From assembly GCA_017532725.1 (NCBI GenBank), contig JAFXIZ010000025.1:1-47512 (forward strand): 47,512 nt of DNA, read 5' to 3'. Positions 38,886-46,644 of this stretch are shown in pieces. The stretch is from Bacteroidaceae bacterium. GTDB lineage: Bacteria; Bacteroidota; Bacteroidia; Bacteroidales; Barnesiellaceae_A. Within the stretch, counting starts at the first letter, position 1. Every line of letters starts with the position of its first letter. The notes beneath the pieces are model-generated. The model worked only from the letters and a program-made list of their open reading frames with translations, ran no database searches and was not told the origin of the DNA. Made by a program: the position numbers and the translations under genes.

Positions 38886-40277
38886 CTATAACTTTGTGTT
38901 TTTGATGTTACGGGCATAGAAAAACAATGCGACAAGGCCTATTGCTATAATGGGTATCATTATATAGTTGCTTATAGGCACATATATCAGCACTCCACCA
39001 ATGAGGAGTATAAAAAGCGAACTGTAGAAAAGTCGGTTGGGCGATATTTTAAAGCAAAATCGCACGTCGAACAAGCGATATATCATCAAGTAAGCGTATG
39101 ATATGACGAGCGATATTGAAACGCCCATTAATCCCCAACGTGATACTGTAAAGTAGTATAGTACTAATGCCAATACGGCTGTGGAGATGATAGAGGGCAG
39201 CCCTCGATATGTTTTGCGTGAGCATTGGTATGCCAAGTCGAGGAAAGAGCCTATGGCGTGGAATTGTACGGCTATAAATAAGGGGAAGATGTAGATGAAA
39301 CTTTCTTGATAGGCTTCGGCAACGATGTAGGGGTAGATGACACGCAACCCTAATGTGGCAAGTACGACAGTGATGGACAACAGTAAAAAGTAATTGTTGA
39401 ATATCTTTGAGAAGAACTGATTGTGGTCATTTGAGTTCATCTCCTTAATGGCTGTTTCTTGCCAAGCCTGATAGAATATGCCGGCAACAATCTGCAAGAT
39501 GTTGGAGAACTTAACGGCTACAGCAAAGATACCATTGTATTCAAGTCCCAAGAAAGCCTCAATAAAAAGTTTGCTCGAACTCTCTATGGCCCACCAAGCA
39601 AGCACGTTGGGTAGCAGGGGGATAGTATATCGCAACATATCCTTTCCTACTTCGTGTTTATACTCTTTGCGATGCTTGATACATAACTCGATGATGCGCA
39701 GGCGACATTCGATAATGATGAGGCTGATGATGCGACTGATGAGGTTGGCGAGGAATATGGCCAAGACACCCCATTTGAATACCACCAAGAACAGTATGCT
39801 CAATAGGAGGATAAGGAAGGTGTTGATAATACCTATGCCAACAAAGAACTTGGTATGTCCCATTCCACGCACCACTTGTATAATCACCTCGTAGCAGGCG
39901 TAGGCTATGAGCGTAGCCACAAGGATGGGATAGTAGTCGAGATGCGATAGGTAGAAGTAGCCTATTGCCGATAGTATGGCAATAATCACACTGTTGCGAG
40001 TGAGTGTGCGTACAATAAACGATATGGTGTCTTTGGGGTTGAACGGGCACTCCTTGTCGATGAGATAGCGAAAGGCTCCGTCGCGTATGTCGAATGTGAT
40101 AAATGGCACCAATAACATTATGAGGGTTATGGATAGGTCGAAGTATCCCATATCCTCTTTGGCCAAAAAGAAAGTGTATAATGGCATTAGTGCAAAGGCT
40201 ATCAACTTTGCACCAATGGTTCCTATTGCGTATATCGAGAACGTGTTAAGAAATTCTTTGCCCCGATTCTTTGCCAT
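38886..40277 (-). CDS. Oligosaccharide flippase (Wzx-like, MOP superfamily)
   Basis: The 463-residue protein is an integral inner-membrane protein with about 12-14 hydrophobic segments. The N-terminus (KEFLNTFSIYAIGTIGAKLIAFALMPLYTFFLAKEDMG in the first 45 residues) is typical of polysaccharide flippases. It should move undecaprenyl-linked repeat units to the periplasmic face. It lies between the Wzc-like and polymerase genes. Confidence 0.9.
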   Translation of the reverse strand: MAKNRGKEFLNTFSIYAIGTIGAKLIAFALMPLYTFFLAKEDMGYFDLSITLIMLLVPFITFDIRDGAFRYLIDKECPFNPKDTISFIVRTLTRNSVIIAILSAIGYFYLSHLDYYPILVATLIAYACYEVIIQVVRGMGHTKFFVGIGIINTFLILLLSILFLVVFKWGVLAIFLANLISRIISLIIIECRLRIIELCIKHRKEYKHEVGKDMLRYTIPLLPNVLAWWAIESSSKLFIEAFLGLEYNGIFAVAVKFSNILQIVAGIFYQAWQETAIKEMNSNDHNQFFSKIFNNYFLLLSITVVLATLGLRVIYPYIVAEAYQESFIYIFPLFIAVQFHAIGSFLDLAYQCSRKTYRGLPSIISTAVLALVLYYFTVSRWGLMGVSISLVISYAYLMIYRLFDVRFCFKISPNRLFYSSLFILLIGGVLIYVPISNYIMIPIIAIGLVALFFYARNIKNTKL

Positions 40278-40312
40278 TATAACATCGTTTTAGGGGGTGT
40301 TTTATTGTGTGC

Positions 40313-42634
40313 TTAACCTTTCTTGTTGGTGTTGTTGCCATATCCATAGCCTTGCTTGGCTGTGGTATCATTGATGACTAACGAAACATTGCGTAAGCGT
40401 TCTTCGGCAACAAGTGTGTTGCAATAGCGTATCGAGTCAATCTTGGTGTAGTTGGCTCGACATACATATACTACTGCATCCGATATTCGTGTGAGCGAGA
40501 ATGTGTCGGATATCATTCCTACAGGTGCCGAGTCGATGATTATGTAATCATAGCGATTGCGCAACACTTCAAACAGTGTGTCCAAGCGATTGCTTAATAG
40601 CAATTCGGCAGGATTGGGGGGTATAGGACCGGCCATTATAACATCTAATTGCTCGCTTATACCACTGTTGACTATTATCTGGTCGGCTTCGATATCGGGC
40701 GATGCCAAATAATTGGTGATACCCCAATTGGCATTAACATTGATGTACTCCGACAATTTGGGGTTGCGTATGTCAAGTCCCACTATAACAACTTTCTTGT
40801 TGAGCAATGCAAGTGACGATGCGAGGTTGGTGCTGACAAACGATTTGCCTTCGCCACTTACTGTCGAGGTAAGTAGTACAACCTTGTCGTTCTTGCTTGT
40901 GAGAAGGAATTGCAGGTTGGTACGCAACAAACGGAACAATTCGGCTATTGAACTGCTGTCGCCCTTGCGCACAACGATAGGCTCCTTGCTGGTATTGTTA
41001 CATACCTCACCCAAGATGGGGATGCGTGTAATTCTTTCAAGTTCCTCTTTCGTTGTGAATTTGGTACGGAATATAGCCTTCAGGTAGAGATATACCGAGG
41101 GGATAATCAGTCCGAGAATGAAGCCTAAGATGAGCAACATCGATGTTGACATACTTGAAGGCTCGTTGTAGTTGAATGCTTCATCGACAATTTGACCTTT
41201 GGGCGATGCCATTGCCAATGTTATGGCGTTTTCTTCTTGTTTTTGCAACAGGAATATATACAACTCCTCTTTGATGGCCTTTTGGCGATATAGCGAGATA
41301 AACTCACGTTCTTGTGTGGGCATCGATTTGATGCGTGAGTTGTATTGATTCTCTTGCGCACGCAGGTTGGCAAGGGCTATCTCGGCACTCTCTTTGCCGG
41401 TCTTGACCGATATAACAACATTCTGGCGCGATGCATCTATCTGGCTTTCGAGCAGTTTCAACGAGGGGCTGCCGGGCTTGGCTGTGCTGCGCATATTGAT
41501 GTGGCTCAGTGCCAACTTGTTGTATTCGGCTATGGCCATAGCCGGTGCTTCGCCTATGCCCGATGTGAAGGGTATGAGTGCAAATTGATTTTCGGGGTTT
41601 GATATAAATTCCAATATGTAACCCAATACTTTTACTTGTGTTTCGGCGTCGAGCAACTTGGTACGGAAGATGATGTCGTTCTCAAGGATTGCTTTGGCTT
41701 CGGCCTCGATATTCGACAAGTTGTGGTCTTTTTTGTAACTTTCGACTTTACGCTCGGCTTCATCAAGTTCTTGCGCGATGAGTACCAAACGTTCCTCGAT
41801 GAATTGAGCCGTATTGCTGGTTTCGATATTCTTCTCGGCAATACCACGCTCGTTGTAAAGTTCTACTATTGTGTTGAGCAGATTTTTGCCATACTCTATT
41901 TGGGGTGTCTCTATGGCCAATGTGATGAGGTTGGATAGTTGGTCGGGTATATATATCTTGACCTTCTTGCCGATGTTTTCGGCCATATTATCGTAACCAC
42001 TTACCTTGACGTTGTATTTATACTTTTCGCCGGGTGTGTAATCGGGAGTGGTGGTGATGGTAAAGTCGCCATATATGGTGTTGACTGTTACGGGCAGTGT
42101 GGCATCTTTTACGTCGGCGAGTTTCTTGAAGAAGCCTTTCTTCAGCGTGATGTCGGCAAGACCCTCTTTATCTATCTTGATTTTGAATTTTAATGAGGTT
42201 TTCAATGTATCGCATACGTTGTTTATGTCGATAACATCTACAGCATATCCACTATATTCGGGCAGTCTGTTGAAGAACTTCTCGCGGTTGATGCGAGTTC
42301 TGTTCAGTTGCATCTTGACGGCAGTTTGTCGTAACAGTGAGTGCGATGCAATAATCTTTATCTCATCATCGACGCTTGTACCTTGTCCCATCAAGTTGCC
42401 CAATCCCATTTGTTGCATAAAAGCACCTGCCATATTGCTTGAAGAGGCATCGGTGCGAATCATAATGTTCGATTCTACAACATACTTATCGGGTGTGATT
42501 TTGCTATATGCAAAGGCTATTATGACGCAAAGAACTATCGATATAGCGTATAGATACCAACTCTTGACAACGGTTGATACTATGTCGGCAAGGCTGATGC
42601 TTTCGCTATTTATGCTGTTTTGTGAAGAGTCCAT
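40313..42634 (-). CDS. Polysaccharide co-polymerase/BY-kinase (Wzc-like)
   Basis: The 773-residue protein has an N-terminal Wzz domain with a transmembrane helix at about 27-47, a long periplasmic coiled-coil part, a second helix near 500-525 and a cytoplasmic tyrosine-kinase domain. Walker A is STVSGEGKSF at about 587-596, Walker A' includes VIVGLDIRNPKLSEY, and Walker B is DYIIIDSAPVG. It controls chain length and export. The C-terminal tail is short (GYGYGNNTNKKG) with only two tyrosines, fewer than the usual Tyr cluster. It precedes the flippase. Confidence 0.95.
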   Translation of the reverse strand: MDSSQNSINSESISLADIVSTVVKSWYLYAISIVLCVIIAFAYSKITPDKYVVESNIMIRTDASSSNMAGAFMQQMGLGNLMGQGTSVDDEIKIIASHSLLRQTAVKMQLNRTRINREKFFNRLPEYSGYAVDVIDINNVCDTLKTSLKFKIKIDKEGLADITLKKGFFKKLADVKDATLPVTVNTIYGDFTITTTPDYTPGEKYKYNVKVSGYDNMAENIGKKVKIYIPDQLSNLITLAIETPQIEYGKNLLNTIVELYNERGIAEKNIETSNTAQFIEERLVLIAQELDEAERKVESYKKDHNLSNIEAEAKAILENDIIFRTKLLDAETQVKVLGYILEFISNPENQFALIPFTSGIGEAPAMAIAEYNKLALSHINMRSTAKPGSPSLKLLESQIDASRQNVVISVKTGKESAEIALANLRAQENQYNSRIKSMPTQEREFISLYRQKAIKEELYIFLLQKQEENAITLAMASPKGQIVDEAFNYNEPSSMSTSMLLILGFILGLIIPSVYLYLKAIFRTKFTTKEELERITRIPILGEVCNNTSKEPIVVRKGDSSSIAELFRLLRTNLQFLLTSKNDKVVLLTSTVSGEGKSFVSTNLASSLALLNKKVVIVGLDIRNPKLSEYINVNANWGITNYLASPDIEADQIIVNSGISEQLDVIMAGPIPPNPAELLLSNRLDTLFEVLRNRYDYIIIDSAPVGMISDTFSLTRISDAVVYVCRANYTKIDSIRYCNTLVAEERLRNVSLVINDTTAKQGYGYGNNTNKKG

Positions 42635-42673
42635 AAAAAGTGTTGGTGATAAGAGTGATACTTATTTCTATTG

Positions 42674-43480
42674 TTATTTTGTGAGTGCTATAAAGAGTGA
42701 TGCTACTACCGATACAGCCGATGTGATGGCACTTACGATTGATACGGTGTATTGCTTGTTTTGGCTATAGTTTGCATATCCTTTTCTTGCATCGTTGGGT
42801 TCTACATATATTACATCGTTGCGTTGCAAATAGTAGTAGGGCGATGTGAATACGTCGGGTTGCGAAAGGTCGATGCGATTGAATGTGCGTGTGCCGTTCT
42901 CTTCGCGAATAAGCAGCACATTGGTGTGATTACCATAAATGGTTATGTCATTGGCCAATCCGAGTGCGTCGAGTATAGTGGTGCGTTCGCTCTTTATCTC
43001 GTATGTGCCGGGGTGTGTTACTTCGCCAAGAACGGTGACCTTATGATTGATGCATTGCAGGTTAACAATGGGATTTTCTACATACTTGCTTATCTTCTCT
43101 TTGAGTTGTTCGGTGGCCTCTTTTCGGGTCATACCACCAATTTTTACTTTGCCCAATACGGGGTAGTCTATGCAGCCTTCGCTATCGACAAGGTATGTCT
43201 GCATAGAGGGGGTTGTAATGAGCAATGATTCGCCGGGTGCCAGATAGTTCTGCGTGGGCAGGTTGAATATTGCTACAGCATTAGGGTCTAATGCGGTAAC
43301 GGTTATCAGCAACATATCATCGGGCTTGATGGGCGATTCGTACTCTTTTATTGAGTCGGGAATAACTTGGGTTATATTGCCATCTTTGGCCATTTCAGAG
43401 AAATACAACATCTCTTTTGATGGCTTACATGATGTGATGGCAAGCAATAAAACGGGGATAAAAAGTATATATTTTTTCAT
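42674..43480 (-). CDS. Polysaccharide export outer-membrane lipoprotein (Wza-like)
   Basis: The 268-residue protein has a lipoprotein signal (LLLAITSCKPSK) and a polysaccharide-export domain with SLBB repeats: PIKPDDMLLITV near residue 51, DYPVLGKVKIGGMTRKEA around 109-126 and VTVLGEVTHPGTYEI near 148. The last 40 residues include a hydrophobic helix. It forms the outer-membrane pore end of the export pathway and works with the Wzc protein, 39 bases downstream. It is the first gene of the nine-gene minus-strand operon and has a -7 element at 43500-43507. Confidence 0.95.
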   Translation of the reverse strand: MKKYILFIPVLLLAITSCKPSKEMLYFSEMAKDGNITQVIPDSIKEYESPIKPDDMLLITVTALDPNAVAIFNLPTQNYLAPGESLLITTPSMQTYLVDSEGCIDYPVLGKVKIGGMTRKEATEQLKEKISKYVENPIVNLQCINHKVTVLGEVTHPGTYEIKSERTTILDALGLANDITIYGNHTNVLLIREENGTRTFNRIDLSQPDVFTSPYYYLQRNDVIYVEPNDARKGYANYSQNKQYTVSIVSAITSAVSVVASLFIALTK

Positions 43481-43499
43481 TGGTGTTTTTTTAGCTTGG

Positions 43500-43507
43500 C
43501 AAAGATA
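43500..43507 (-). promoter_or_regulatory. Candidate -7 element for the polysaccharide operon
   Basis: The minus strand reads TATCTTTG, an exact TAnnTTTG match, 19 bases before the ATG of the export lipoprotein. The predicted leader is very short. No invertible-type long inverted repeat surrounds it, and no -33 is found at 19 bases. Confidence 0.6.
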
Positions 43508-43566
43508 TGACTTTTTTCTGTACTTATTTACTTTTTAAACGAATTAATACCCTTTTTATTATATGT

Positions 43567-43605
43567 GGAAACATCTTTTTTTACTGTTATTGGGTAGATG
43601 TTTTC
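43567..43605. repeat. Inverted repeat in the divergent polysaccharide intergenic region
   Basis: GGAAACATCT (43567-43576) and AGATGTTTTC (43596-43605) pair at 9 of 10 positions across 19 bases of loop. It lies 60 bases beyond the -7 element of the operon, in the regulatory interval. It may be a regulator site or form a hairpin; it is too short and close-spaced to be an invertible-promoter repeat. Confidence 0.45.
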
Positions 43606-43696
43606 TATCATATTGATATACAATATTATGGGATAACACGCAGGCTCGAATTATTTGATTGCATATTGTCAGTGGCGAAAGATTGCCGTTTGCGAG

Positions 43697-43711
43697 TGCC
43701 ACGATGTGGCA
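43697..43711. promoter_or_regulatory. Palindrome TGCCACGATGTGGCA upstream of the GT2 gene
   Basis: The two 6-bp arms are perfectly complementary with a three-base spacer and lie 18 bases before the -7 element of the GT2 gene, where a regulator could overlap the -33 region. A further pair of 7-bp arms (GAATTAT at 43648-43654 and ATAATTC at 43711-43717) surrounds it. Both are suggestive of operator structure, not proven. Confidence 0.45.
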
Positions 43712-43729
43712 TAATTCAAAACAAATGCT

Positions 43730-43737
43730 TACTTTTG
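43730..43737 (+). promoter_or_regulatory. Candidate -7 element for the GT2 gene
   Basis: TACTTTTG is an exact TAnnTTTG match, 26 bases before ATG 43764. It lies inside the open frame from earlier ATGs at 43704 and 43725, which argues for the start at 43764. Confidence 0.55.
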
Positions 43738-43763
43738 CACTTACTATTTTATTCGCATCAGTT

Positions 43764-44951
43764 ATGTCTTTTTATTTCGATTTGAACTTCTCCACTGTGC
43801 AAATTGTGCTTTTAGCACTTTTGTTTTTTCTCTTGTGTGTGGAGTTGTTGTATCTCTACGTTATATATAATCGTGTTGCTTCATATACGCGTGCAGCCTC
43901 GATGGGTAAGGTGCAGTATGCCGATGTGCTGCCGAGTGTGTCGGTTGTTGTGTATGCCCACGCCGAGGAGGGTGAGCGCGTGTTGCAGTTGTTGCCTCGA
44001 TTGGTGGCACAGGAGTATCCTTGTTACGAAGTGATTGTGGTTAACGATGGTACTACCGAGGAGTTGCAAAAGGCCATTTCGCTGTATGAATGCGATTATA
44101 ATAATGTCTATCAGACCTTTGTGCCCGATAAGGTGTGTAATGTGAGTCGAAAGAAGTTGGGTATAACATTGGGTGTCAAAGCAGCCAAGAACGATGTCGT
44201 GGTAATTACCGATGCCAATTGTATGCCTCAGGGAAACGAATGGCTGAAGTGTATGGCACGCAATTTTGTGCCGGGCGTCGATGTCGTATTGGGTTATACG
44301 CGAATGGCGTATGATGAGAACGAAAAACGTGGTTATTATAAGGTGTTCGACCGTATGTTGCTGTCGTTGCGTTTCTTGGCTTTTGCCGTGATGAAACATC
44401 CCTATATGGGTATGGGTAGCAATCTTGCTTATCGTCGTGATAGTTTCTTTGCCAACAAAGGATTTTCGGCACACCTTAATCTGCACTTTGGCGATGACGA
44501 CTTGTTGGTAAATGAAATAGCCAACCGAAAGAATACTCGCATCGAGGTGTCGCCCGAGAGTATTGTCGAGAGTTTTCATTACGATAAGAGTGAGGCGTGG
44601 AGTGAACTGCGTATGCGATATAATTTTACGTCGAAGTACCTGCGTACCTGCTCGAAGCCGGTCTTTGCCGTTGAGGCTGTCCTGCACTTGCTCGTATGGC
44701 TCGCGTTTGCTGCTGCTTTGGTGGTGGCATTGCCCAACGTGTTGCTCGCCATTGCTGCTGTGGTGATAATGTTGCTCTATTGGATATTTACTTGGCGCGT
44801 GTTCCTGCGTGCCTCACGATTGTTGGGCGAGCGTTGTGCTGTGGGGCTTGTGCCGTTGTTCTATCTTGTGCGCCCTTGCTATTCGCTGTACTATAGCATC
44901 GTGGGTAAGAGTTACAATAAAAGTAACTTTACTTGGCAATATTTGCGCTGA
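43764..44951 (+). CDS. Glycosyltransferase family 2, membrane-associated
   Basis: From ATG 43764 the product is 395 residues. Earlier ATGs at 43704 and 43725 are in frame but lie before the candidate promoter. An N-terminal hydrophobic segment (IVLLALLFFLLCVELLYLYV) is followed by a GT2 domain with SVSVVVYAHAEEGERV, VITDANCMP and FGDDDLLVNE. Near the C-terminus are two hydrophobic stretches, so it is probably a membrane-bound transferase whose active site faces the cytoplasm. It is divergent from the main operon. The DUF4861 gene follows 43 bases later. Confidence 0.85.
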   Translation: MSFYFDLNFSTVQIVLLALLFFLLCVELLYLYVIYNRVASYTRAASMGKVQYADVLPSVSVVVYAHAEEGERVLQLLPRLVAQEYPCYEVIVVNDGTTEELQKAISLYECDYNNVYQTFVPDKVCNVSRKKLGITLGVKAAKNDVVVITDANCMPQGNEWLKCMARNFVPGVDVVLGYTRMAYDENEKRGYYKVFDRMLLSLRFLAFAVMKHPYMGMGSNLAYRRDSFFANKGFSAHLNLHFGDDDLLVNEIANRKNTRIEVSPESIVESFHYDKSEAWSELRMRYNFTSKYLRTCSKPVFAVEAVLHLLVWLAFAAALVVALPNVLLAIAAVVIMLLYWIFTWRVFLRASRLLGERCAVGLVPLFYLVRPCYSLYYSIVGKSYNKSNFTWQYLR

Positions 44952-44994
44952 TAGTGCGTTAATTTGTTAGATACCAAATATATATTATTTGCTT

Positions 44995-46218
44995 ATGAAG
45001 AAGATTTTCCTTGGCGCTGCAATCGTTTTGTTGCAGGCCTGTTCGACAGCCGATGTTGTGAAGGTGGAAGTGTCGAATACTACCGACTTGGTGAGAATTA
45101 ATGAAATGGTGGAACTTGATTATGGTGTGGTTGCTGAGCAATTGCAACTTGAGGAGGGTAGCACTATTGTGGTGCTCGACAATAAGGGTGAGCAAGTGCC
45201 TTACCAAGTTACTTTTGATGACAAGTTGATATTTCAAGCCGGCGAACTTGAGCCTCATAGCGACCGTGCTTACATCGTGTGTGTAGGCGTGCCCGATACC
45301 TTCGATGTGCGTGCTACGGGTGCGCATTATCCCGAGCGTGTCGATGATATCGCTTGGGAGAATGGTTGTATAGCCTTCCGTGCTTATGGCCCTGCCTTGC
45401 AAGCAAGTGGCGAGCGTGCTTATGGCTACGATGCGTGGGTTAAGCGTGTCGATTATCCTGTTGTTGCCGACCGCTATGCTGCCGAACTTAACCCCGAAAC
45501 AGTGGCCGAAATAGCGCGCTTGAAGAGTTTTGCCCCCGACTCGGCTGCTGCGTTGTACAATTCGGTGTCGTACCACGTCGATCACGGTAACGGGCTCGAC
45601 TATTATAAGGTAGGACCTACCTTGGGTGCAGGAACTGCTGCGTTGGTCGATGCAACCGGTGTAATAGTGTATCCCTATTGTTATGAGGACTTTGAAATTC
45701 TCGATAACGGCCCCTTGCGTTTTACAGTGAGCCTTCGCTATCGTCCCTTTGTATTGGGCAATGATACCGTTGTGGAAACCCGTGTGATAACACTTGATGA
45801 GGGTAGCCAACTCAATCGTATCGATGTTGTATATCACAACCTCAAGTCGCCCACACCTATGGTCAGTGGTATTGTTCTGCACGATGTCGATGGCGTTATG
45901 GAGTATGACGGCGAGGCCGGATATGCAGCCTATGCCGAGCCTGCCGACAGTGTGAATGGGCAGATATACTTGGGTATGGCCTACGCAACACCGGTGCAGA
46001 GTGCGTCGCCTGTATATTTCGATGAGCAGGAGCGAGCCGACCGCGGTGCCGAGGGCCACTTGCTGATGGAACGAATGTATGTGCCCGGCGAAACGGTTAC
46101 TTATTATGCCGGAGCCGGCTGGAGTAAATGGGGCTTTGATACGCCACAAGATTGGTTTGTATATATGAAATACTTTGCTGCAACATTGGCAACACCCTTG
46201 GAGGTTACAATTAAGTAA
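44995..46218 (+). CDS. DUF4861 family lipoprotein next to the polysaccharide locus
   Basis: From ATG 44995 the protein is 407 residues with a lipobox at LLQAC. The body matches the DUF4861 pattern: GNGLDYYKVGPTLGAGT near residue 200, LRFTVSLRYRPF near 242 and a C-terminal TPQDWFVYMKYFAATLATP close to the end of the copy at 17093-18310 (EEWFAYV). The two are clearly related but diverged, and one is soluble while this one is lipid-anchored. It may act on pectin-like sugars, or be a divergent member with another role; its neighbours are a GT2 gene and then an unrelated terminator. Confidence 0.72.
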   Translation: MKKIFLGAAIVLLQACSTADVVKVEVSNTTDLVRINEMVELDYGVVAEQLQLEEGSTIVVLDNKGEQVPYQVTFDDKLIFQAGELEPHSDRAYIVCVGVPDTFDVRATGAHYPERVDDIAWENGCIAFRAYGPALQASGERAYGYDAWVKRVDYPVVADRYAAELNPETVAEIARLKSFAPDSAAALYNSVSYHVDHGNGLDYYKVGPTLGAGTAALVDATGVIVYPYCYEDFEILDNGPLRFTVSLRYRPFVLGNDTVVETRVITLDEGSQLNRIDVVYHNLKSPTPMVSGIVLHDVDGVMEYDGEAGYAAYAEPADSVNGQIYLGMAYATPVQSASPVYFDEQERADRGAEGHLLMERMYVPGETVTYYAGAGWSKWGFDTPQDWFVYMKYFAATLATPLEVTIK

Positions 46219-46238
46219 GACATTATGATATATATATA

Positions 46239-46276
46239 AAGCGAAACTGGCTCTATGGGTCGGTTTCGCTTTTTTA
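46239..46276. terminator. Terminator after DUF4861 lipoprotein
   Basis: AAGCGAAAC (46239-46247) and GTTTCGCTT (46263-46271) form a 9-bp stem closed by a longer loop, followed on the plus strand by TTTTTTA. It ends the GT2-DUF4861 transcript. The minus strand after the stem is only TATATA-rich. Confidence 0.8.
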
Positions 46277-46306
46277 TCTCCTGTGGGTATAAATATAAGC
46301 AGTGGC

Positions 46307-46534
46307 TTAGTCGAGAATTTTGATTCTTAATTCGCCACTCTCTTTCTTGAGTATATATATACAACCACTCAATACGATTTGCACCTCTTGAGGTGTGTCA
46401 ATAATGTCGCAAATACGATTGACCATAATAGTGTTGATAGGTTGGTATTTGTCGCCAAATTCTACTGTGTTGCCATCGAATTTAATACCGAATTGGTCTG
46501 CGTATGGCATTAGTTTTTCTATCATATTATTCAT
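46307..46534 (-). CDS. Small protein of unknown function (75 residues)
   Basis: The 75-residue reading frame starts MNNMIEKLMPYADQFG and ends ELRIKILD. No signal peptide, membrane segment or known motif is apparent. It has a balanced composition with a hydrophobic core pattern (EVQIVLSGCIYILKK), which suggests a real folded protein. It has no clear -7 element and lies between two terminator hairpins. I cannot assign a function, and it could be spurious. Confidence 0.45.
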   Translation of the reverse strand: MNNMIEKLMPYADQFGIKFDGNTVEFGDKYQPINTIMVNRICDIIDTPQEVQIVLSGCIYILKKESGELRIKILD

Positions 46535-46600
46535 AAATACTGTATTGGTTTAGGTAATGTCGCTTTCTCTTTGAGATTTTAGTTTACATAGTTTATAAAT

Positions 46601-46628
46601 ATAGGCTGCCCGAATTGGGGCAGCCTAT
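46601..46628 (-). terminator. Hairpin after oadB
   Basis: ATAGGCTGCCC (46601-46611) and GGGCAGCCTAT (46618-46628) form a perfect 11-bp stem with a six-base loop, 17 bases beyond the oadB stop on the minus strand. The minus-strand tail is A/T-rich but lacks a long T run. Confidence 0.72.
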
Positions 46629-46644
46629 TATTGAGAGTTTAAGA

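Noticed and set aside
43500-43740. Invertible promoter of the Bacteroides capsule type
   Set aside because: The inverted repeats are only 6-10 bp and close together; invertible promoters have longer arms spaced far apart, and no site-specific recombinase gene is nearby.
44959-46149. 396-codon minus-strand frame over the DUF4861 lipoprotein gene
   Set aside because: The plus-strand product has a lipobox and family motifs, while the reverse frame has none.
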